Part shown: one piece after another, positions 57,101 through 64,000 of the stretch
Layout of the letters: every line of letters starts with the position of its first letter
Position numbering within the stretch: the stretch's first letter is position 1
Assembly: GCA_949152475.1 (NCBI GenBank)
Contig: OX424558.1
Span: 40,478,751 to 40,542,750 of the forward strand
DNA from: Terebella lapidaria
Lineage: Eukaryota; Annelida; Polychaeta; Terebellida; Terebellidae
DNA: 64,000 nucleotides
Reading direction: 5' to 3'
The notes under the pieces: generated by a model
What the model saw: the letters and a program-made list of their open reading frames with translations, nothing else
What the model was told of the DNA's origin: nothing
The model's database searches: none
Made by a program: the position numbers and the translations under genes

Positions 57101-57764
57101 ACATCAAAACATGGTTCACTTCGTTTATCGGTCTATGCAGTCGTATGAAGTACAATTCATGTATGAGAGCTCTTTCTTTCCAAAATGATTTCATTCAATT
57201 TGCTCATACATACAGATACAACCTTTCCAATTGGATCGCAAACACAAAACATACTTGTCATTACAAGTCACCTACACTGGAAAGAATTATATTTGTGACC
57301 AGCGGAAAGATGTTGGGATGGGAGAGTTTGTGTGATTACTAACCTTAATTCAATTAATTAAATTGCTCATTATTCTCCATTTAAGAAACACATAATAACA
57401 TGCTATAGATGTATTTCCGAGTTCAGACCTTAAATGGTTTTAATGCTGCCCAATGTTTGGCATCAAATTGATAGTTTTTGCGTCGATTTTGATGTGAAAA
57501 CCATATTTTATCATTTTTATGTCAGAAACTATACAAGTTGGCAATCTTTCGTAATTGTTAAGTCAACATCAGAAATTTTGCTCAATGTTTTTGTTGCGCT
57601 ATATGCGTATATATTACGGTAGACCAACATAGTCGGCTTTTTCCATGTAAACCAAAGAGGAAATCTTTGGCTTAAACACAAAGGACATAAACAGAGTCAG
57701 GCTTCCAGGAAGATTCTCTTCTCTGGCGGTTCTATGATATGTTTATGTACTTGTAATCAGCAGA

Positions 57765-58593
57765 ATGTTCGCATTAGTGTTACTCCTGGCCGGCCTGGCG
57801 ATGACTGGAGCCTTTCAGAACGGATACGACCAACATCTGACCTACTCCTGTCCCACTGGGCAGGCATTATACCGGGTCGAGAGTGACTTCTCCATCGTTT
57901 TTTCTGGTAAGCATCTCACAAAGATAACGTTTGAGTACAAGTGTGCCTCAGAATCACCTTGGAGCCAATCATCCAATCCACGCACCGCTTAGGTGTGCCT
58001 CCTTCTTGATCATCAACAGTATTTCATTATATTGAATTTTATGATGTTTTGTGATTGTATCATATTTGATGAACATATCTGATGTGTTGCTATGACGACA
58101 GGACAGGCGGTGGGAGTGGTCATGCCGGGAGGCAGAGCTGTTGGAGGATGGTCAAGATTGTGACTGGTTTCGAGGGGTTAACAAATTCGACAAAGCACTG
58201 GACTTTGACTGTCCCAAAGGCTCGGTGCTCGCCGGAGTGGACAGCACATCCAGCAACTTTTACAGCGACCGCAAGTGGGACTTCAGGTCGTTACTCACAG
58301 CACATACTCGCTAGTTTACAACTAATACTGCCAACAATTGCCTTATCGATGTTATGCCAGTACTTTTGCTGACGAGTGTTGATGACTACAGATGCTGTAA
58401 AGGCAGTGGTAGGAGTGCTTGTGAGAAGAAGAATGAACAGACGAGTGAGTATATCAATGATTACTGGGAACATCTCAACTTCGAGACTAACGATTACATG
58501 ACGGGTGTGTGGAGCGACGACAGCTTCTTCCTCAGTGATCATCGCTGGAAGATCCGCACTGCGCGCATCGACTGCGCCTCTGCATGTATGTAG
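57765..58593 (+). pseudogene. DPT-like: Dermatopontin-like gene 2, frameshifted in exon 1
   Basis: Exons 57765-57906, 58102-58286 and 58392-58593 correspond to gene 1. Exon 1 is 142 nt instead of 141 because the T run before the donor has six T where genes 3 and 4 have five (gene 1 has TTTTCC). With the usual donor the phase no longer fits exon 2 and translation would stop early within it. The start differs slightly (MFALVLLLAGLAMTGA). Exons 2 and 3 are otherwise intact, with R-E-A-E for R-E-V-E and SGRSAC for SGWSGC. The single-base change sits in a homopolymer, so an assembly error or a donor one base upstream must be considered. Upstream spacer DNA is much shorter than for genes 3 and 4. 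Confidence 0.7.
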
Positions 58594-58734
58594 CCAATGA
58601 TTACTGGGAACATCTCAACTTCGAGACTAACGATTACATGACGGGTGTGTGGAGCGACGACAGCTTCTTCCTCAGTGATCATCGCTGGAAGATCCGCACT
58701 GCGCGCATCGACTGCGCCTCTGCATGTATGTAGC
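58455..58734 (+). repeat. 140-bp tandem duplication of the exon 3 end in gene 2
   Basis: 58,455-58,594 (from CAATGATTACTGGGAACATC to the stop codon) is repeated directly at 58,595-58,734, apparently without differences. The extra copy lies beyond the stop and would be in the 3' UTR. Confidence 0.9.
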
Positions 58735-59029
58735 CATACCACCACCAAAATACATAACAATTCTCTTAGGAACCAGTATATTGATAACATCGTTTGTTAT
58801 TGCATGATTGATTCCGTGTCAACACCCAATACAAATGGGCTCAATTTCATCTTGTGAATAAGTAAATGATTTTCAGTAAACTGTGGAATATTGCGGCTAT
58901 TTGCGGATCGTATAGGGCACGAAGGTTACAAATTTCTAGTGTTAATTACGTGGTTTCTGTTGCAGTCTGAGTCGTCAAAATCCAGTGTGCTGCACAACGA
59001 AAGGACTGCAACATCTGTTACATGCTCTC

Positions 59030-59035
59030 AATAAA
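59030..59035 (+). terminator. AATAAA of dermatopontin gene 2
   Basis: Same context as in gene 1 (CTCAATAAAACATC). Confidence 0.55.
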
Positions 59036-59129
59036 ACATCAAAACATGGTTCACTTGGTTTATCTGTCTATGCAGTCCTGTGAATTACAATTTATGTATG
59101 AGAGGCTTTTTTCCCAAAATGATTTCATT

Positions 59130-60687
59130 TGAGAAAAACAAGTAAATTTGTCTAGGTATTCTATGTTCAAATTTATTCCGGCTTTCATGTACATCTGTTA
59201 CATCGATTGTGTGGGTGTCTGTTTGTCAGTACATGTGTATAGCATAGATCAACAATCTATTTATGCTCCGAGTACGTAAAGTCATAGGCCATACTAATAA
59301 ATACGTCTCTATACACCAAAATATAATATCAGAGCATACACTCTCCATAAACTTGCAATCACTCTCCATACTTGGACATTGCATCATTAGATCTGAACAG
59401 AACACAACAGATAGGAACTAGGAAACCACAATGGGTCGCTGTGGGGAGGGGTTGGTGTACTACAGAATCTAACTGCCTCACGGCTCGCCCGCCTGTATGG
59501 GACCATTCATGTTGTTGCACCACGCTGCAGTACAGTACATCAACTGGGACTTCTGTTTCACGTTCTAAACTTTACCTTGCTGAGTTTGTAAAGAGAAGGA
59601 CGATTTTCAGGTACGTGGTGTAAGCAATAGCTAATGATATGTTCCTAAACATTCGGCGAGTTATTGCGTACCATGATGGGGGTAAGATGACAGATATGCC
59701 ATCTTATTGACGTCATCTCACTCCTATCCCCATGAAGTGTCAATATTATTCGGGTAAGTGATATGTAGATTCTATGTATTTAGATTACCAAGTTATCAAC
59801 CGCAAATACAATATGAATCTGATGTCACAATCGGTACCATGGAATCAATACCCAAATATAAAGTGTCTGATCGATCAAACCGACTTCGTTATCCAATCTC
59901 AAATCCAGTGTCTGGCAAAATTGGAAAATCTCAAAGAATTTCATGAAACTCCAAACATGGCAACAAGGAGGTGGAATGTGACACCCATCTTTTATTCCAA
60001 AAAGTAATACACAGTCGAACATTGCCGCATTTTTGGCATATGTGTGGTGTACTTAATGAGCAAATTGCGATGAAGTCATTAGAATCTCTTGTAGTTAGCT
60101 ATTAAACTCATAGTGACAAAACACGACTTAGTCCCGATAGTTTGGAGAACAAGCTTGAAAAAAACACAACTTGTATCTACGGTTAGCCCTGGAATACACC
60201 ATATGCTGGCGACATGGGGTTTTTGCTCCACAATGACCGGTGGATGTCGGAAGACTGTCTCGATGCGATCGAATTCAGGCACATTTTTCTCGATACATGT
60301 ATATATAGAATAACCCTATTCTTCGTTCCAGTGTAATTCCATGTCGATTCCATAGAGTTATTCCAGGATCCAATCGAGATTTAATGCAGTTCATCAGTTT
60401 GCAATTAATCGTCGTTTTCTTCATTTCATCAATTTGTTCCTTGATTGGGTCGTTTGGTATATGTTGACATATAAATGCTGGCACAGGTCTGAGAATCCTT
60501 GAATAATGATCGCCGACTCAGCACCAAATTTGTGATAACAATTGTCCACATAACCTCAGAGAAAGTGTCCAAAACTAATGAAGAAATCTTTGGTTTAAAC
60601 ACAAAGGACATAGACAGAGTCATCAGGCTTTCACAAAGATTATCTTCTCTGGCGGTTGAATGACATCAATTACTTGTAATCAGCAGA
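59130..60687 (+). repeat. Spacer duplicon between dermatopontin genes 2 and 3
   Basis: It contains the 'atacaccaaaat' block, the 77-codon frame at 59,774 and the upstream segment 'tttggtttaaacacaaaggacat' in the same order as the other units. Compared with the spacer at 61,930-63,690 it lacks about 200 bp near 60,460. Confidence 0.85.
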
Positions 60688-61536
60688 ATGTACACGCTGG
60701 TGTTACTCCTGGCCGGTCTGGCGATGACTGGAGCCTTTCAGAACGGATACGACCAACATCTGACCTACTCCTGTCCCACTGGGCAGGCATTATACCGGGT
60801 TGAGAGTGACTTCTCCATCGTTTTTCTGGTAAGCATCTCACAATGATAATGGTAAATACCAGCCTCTGAGTACAAATGTGCCTCAGAATCACCTTCGTGG
60901 CAGTCATCCATTCCTAGCAGCGCTCAGGTATGCCTCCTCCTTGATCATCAACAATATTTTATTATATTGAATTTTATGATGTTTTGTTATTGTATCATAT
61001 TTGATGAACATATCTGATGTGTTGATGTGTTGCTATGACGACAGGACAGGCGGTGGGAGGGGACATGCCGGGAGGCGGAGCTGTTGGAGAATGGTCAAGA
61101 TTGTGACTGGTTTCGAGGGGTTAACAAATACGACGAAGAAGTGGACTTTGACTGTCCCAAAGGCTCGGTGCTCGCCGGAGTGGACAGCACATTCAGCAAC
61201 TTTTACAGCGACCGCAAGTGGGACTTCAGGTCATTACTCACAGCACATACTCGCTAGTTTACAACTAATACTGCCAACAATTGCCTTGTCGATGCTATGC
61301 CAGTACTTTTGCTGACGAGTGTTGATGACTACAGATGCTGTAAAGGCAGTGGTTGGAGTGGTTGTGAGAAGAAGAATGAACAGACGAGTGAGTATATCAA
61401 TGATTACTGGGAACATCTCAACTTCGAGACTAACGATTACATGACGGGTGTGTGGAGCGACGACAGCTTCTTCCACAGTGATCGTCGCTGGAAGATCCGC
61501 ACTGCACGCGTCGACTGCGCCTCTGCATGTATGTAG
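60688..61536 (+). CDS. DPT-like: Dermatopontin-like secreted protein, gene 3
   Basis: Exons 60688-60828, 61045-61229 and 61335-61536 join in the same phases as gene 1 and encode 175 aa with an MYTLVLLLAGLAMTGA signal peptide. The first DRRW motif is altered: WEGTC replaces WEWSC, so a family-typical aromatic residue is lost while the Cys remains. FSNFYSD replaces SSNFYSD. Intron 1 carries a small insertion or conversion (ATGGTAAATACC) also partly seen in gene 4. All nine cysteines are present. It is probably functional; the changed Trp may affect the fold or ligand surface. AATAAA lies at 61,833-61,838. Confidence 0.87.
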
Positions 61537-61832
61537 CCTTACCACCACCAAAATACATAACAATTCTCTTAGGAACCAGTATATTGACAACATCGTTTGT
61601 TATTGCATGATTGATTTCGTGTCAACACCCGATACAAATGGGCTCAATTTCATCTTGTGAATAAGTAAATGATTTTCAGTAAACTGTAGAATATTGCGGC
61701 TATTTGCCGATCATATAGGGCACGAAGGTTACAAATTTCTAGTGTTAATTACGTGGTTTCTGTTGCAGTCTGAGTCGTCAAAATCCAGTGTGCTGCACAA
61801 CGAAAGGACTGCAACATCTGTTACATACTCTG

Positions 61833-61838
61833 AATAAA
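61833..61838 (+). terminator. AATAAA of dermatopontin gene 3
   Basis: Context CTGAATAAAACATC, conserved with genes 1 and 2. Confidence 0.55.
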
Positions 61839-61924
61839 ACATCAAAACATGGTTCACTTGGTTTATCTGTCTATGCAGTCCTGTGAATTACAATTTATGT
61901 ATGAGAGGCTTTTTTTCCCAAAAT

Positions 61925-63690
61925 GATTTCATTTGAGAAAAACAAGTAAATTTGTCTAGGTATTCTATGTTCAAATTTATTCCGGCTTTCATGTACATCT
62001 GTTACATCGATTGTGTGGGTGTTTGTTTGTCAATACACGTGTATAGCATAGATCAACAATCTATTTATGCTCCGGGTACGTTAAGTCATAGGCCATACTA
62101 ATAAATACGTGTCTATACACCAAAATAAAATATCAGAGCATACACCCTCCATAAACTTGCAATCACTCTCCATACTTGGACATTGCATCATTAGATCTGA
62201 ACAGAACACAGCAGATAAGATCTAGGAAACCACAATGGGTCGCTGTGGGGAGGGGTTGCTGTACTACAGAACCTAACTACCACACGGCTCGCCCGCCTGT
62301 ATGGCACCATTCATTTTATTGCTCCACGCTGCAGTACAGTACATCAACTGGGACTTCTGTTTCACGTTCTAAACTTTACCTTGCTGAGTTTGTAAAGTGA
62401 AGGACGATTTTCAGGTACGTGGTGTAAGCAATAGCTAATGATATATTCCTAAACATTCGGCGAGTTATCGCGTACCGTGATTGGGGTAAGATGACAGATA
62501 TGCCATCTTATTGACGTCATCTCACTCCTATCCCCATGAAGTGTCAATATTATTCGGGTAAGTGATATGTAGATTCTATGTATTTAGATTACCAAGTTAT
62601 CAACCGCAAATACAATATGAATCTGATGTCACAATCGGTACCATGGAACCAATACCCAAATATAAAGTGTCTGATCGATCAAACCGACTTCGTTATCCGA
62701 TCTCAAATCCAGTGTCTGGCAAAATTGAAAAATCTCAAAGAATTTCATGAAACTCCAAACATGGCAACAAGGAGGTGGAATATGACACCCATCTTTTATT
62801 CCAAAAAGTAATACGCAATCGAACATTGCCGCATTTTTGGCATAGGTGTGGTGTACTTAATGAGCAAATCGCGATGACGTCAATAGAATCTCTTGTAGTT
62901 AGCTATTAAACTCAAAGTGACAAAACACATCTTAGTCCCGATACTTTGGAGAACAAGCTTTAAAAAAAAACAACTTGTATCTACGGTTAGCCCTGGAACA
63001 CACCATATTCTGGCGACATGGGATTTTTGCTCCACAATGACCGGCGCATGTCGGAAGACTGTCTCGATGCGATCGAATTCAGGCACACTTTTATCTTTAC
63101 ATGTATATATAAAACCCTATTCTTCGTTTCGGTGTAATTCCATGTCGATTCCGTCAAGTTATTCCCGGTTCAATCGAGATTGAATTCAATTTATCAGTTT
63201 GGCAATTAACCATCGTTTTCTTCATTTCATCGATTTGTTCCGTTGATTGGGTCGTTTGGTTTATGTTGGCCAAGTGATGTTCGTTAATATTCATGGATGA
63301 TGGGGTACTGAGGTTCGTTTAGAGGTTCAGGGTCCGTCTGAAGAAGTATTTTGTGGATATTTGACAGGGTATCGCTTGCAGTCCACAGTAATTCATTTAG
63401 GTTATCGACTGAACTAGTTATCACATTATGAAGTAGCTATATGTTGACATTATAATACTTACCCAGAACCAGGTCCCAGAATCCTTGGATACAATGTTCG
63501 CAGACTCAACACCAAATTTCTGAGAACAATTGTCCACATAAACCTCAGAGAAAATGACATCCACAGATCCAAAACCAAAGAATAAATCCTTGGTTTAAAC
63601 ACAAAGGACATAAGCAGAGTCATTAGGCTTTCAGGAAGATTCTCTTCTCTGGCTGTTCTATGACATGTTTATGTACTTGTAATCAGCAGA
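61925..63690 (+). repeat. Spacer duplicon between dermatopontin genes 3 and 4
   Basis: Same order of blocks as 54,180-55,936, including the 77-codon frame at 62,578 and the complete upstream segment. Its 62,900-63,690 part is closest to 55,150-55,936 (shared 'atggatgatggggtactgagg'), indicating exchange or duplication between these two units. Confidence 0.85.
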
Positions 63691-64000
63691 ATGTACGCAC
63701 TGGTGTTACTCCTGGCCGGTCTGGCGATGACTGGAGCCTTTCAGAACGGATACGACCAACATCTGACCTACTCCTGTCCCACTGGGCAGGCATTATACCG
63801 GGTTGAGAGTGACTTCTCCATCGTTTTTCTGGTAAGCATCTCACAAAGATAACGGTACATACCAGCGTCTGAGTACAAGTGTGCCTCAGAATCACCTTGG
63901 AGCCAATCATCCAATCCACGCACCGCTTAGGTGTGCCTCCTCCTTGATCATCAACAATATTTTATTATATTGAATTTTAGGATGTTTTGTTATTGTATCA
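63691..64000 (+). CDS. DPT-like: Dermatopontin-like secreted protein, gene 4, cut by the window end
   Basis: Exon 1 is 63691-63831 (141 nt, donor CTG|GTAAGC) and encodes the MYALVLLLAGLAMTGA signal peptide plus the first repeat (YDQHLTYSCPTGQALYRVES). Intron 1 runs to the window end; exons 2 and 3 lie outside. The exon has five T before CTGG, so the frame is the normal one. Confidence 0.82.

Overview
The window is eukaryotic, animal-type DNA: genes are split by GT-AG (and one GC-AG) introns, AATAAA signals follow several terminal exons, and the intergenic DNA is AT-rich and full of MITEs, minisatellites and segmental duplications. A tandem cluster of secreted dermatopontin-like genes, a globin with a possible acylated N-terminus, a Cip/Kip CDK inhibitor and a Dpy-30-motif gene together suggest a lophotrochozoan, most likely a mollusc. 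No species is claimed.

Layout. (1) 1.4-8.4 kb, plus strand: a four-exon gene whose exons join in consistent phase into a 288-aa protein with a DYDC-type Dpy-30 motif. Its introns hold a 25-bp minisatellite and a Tc1/mariner-type MITE. (2) 8.4-18.2 kb: repeats only, namely a ~134-bp satellite in a larger element, inverted repeats, a tandem duplication, a MITE and a SINE-like sequence. (3) 18.9-24.0 kb, plus strand: a p21/p27/dacapo-type CDK inhibitor whose PCNA-binding PIP box is split by an intron, with a spliced 3' UTR. (4) 24,165-33,863, minus strand: a young, GC-rich, complete-ended Ty3/gypsy-type LTR element. It has 735-bp LTRs differing at about 2 sites, a 4-bp target duplication, a tRNA-His primer site, a polypurine tract and a gag-pol -1 slippery site. 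Its pol stops inside reverse transcriptase, so RNase H and integrase are absent, and the 3' third carries an unrecognised ~1,100-residue zinc-finger/coiled-coil reading frame. (5) 33.9-45.3 kb: no supported gene; a second copy of the satellite-bearing element, two foldback/MITE elements and a 60-bp minisatellite. (6) 45,988-47,073, minus strand: a globin with a 14-residue repeat tail. (7) 47.5-50.4 kb: a cluster of unrelated minisatellites and a composite inverted-repeat element. (8) 50.9-64.0 kb, plus strand: a recent segmental-duplication array with four dermatopontin-like genes (two intact, one frameshifted, one cut by the window edge), one orphan promoter and duplicated spacers.

The genes do not form an operon or pathway; they are independent animal genes. 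The two strongest leads are the LTR element that has an extra 3' open frame where integrase should be, and the actively duplicating dermatopontin cluster. All gene models rest on reading frames, splice sites and motif recognition by eye; no database search was run.
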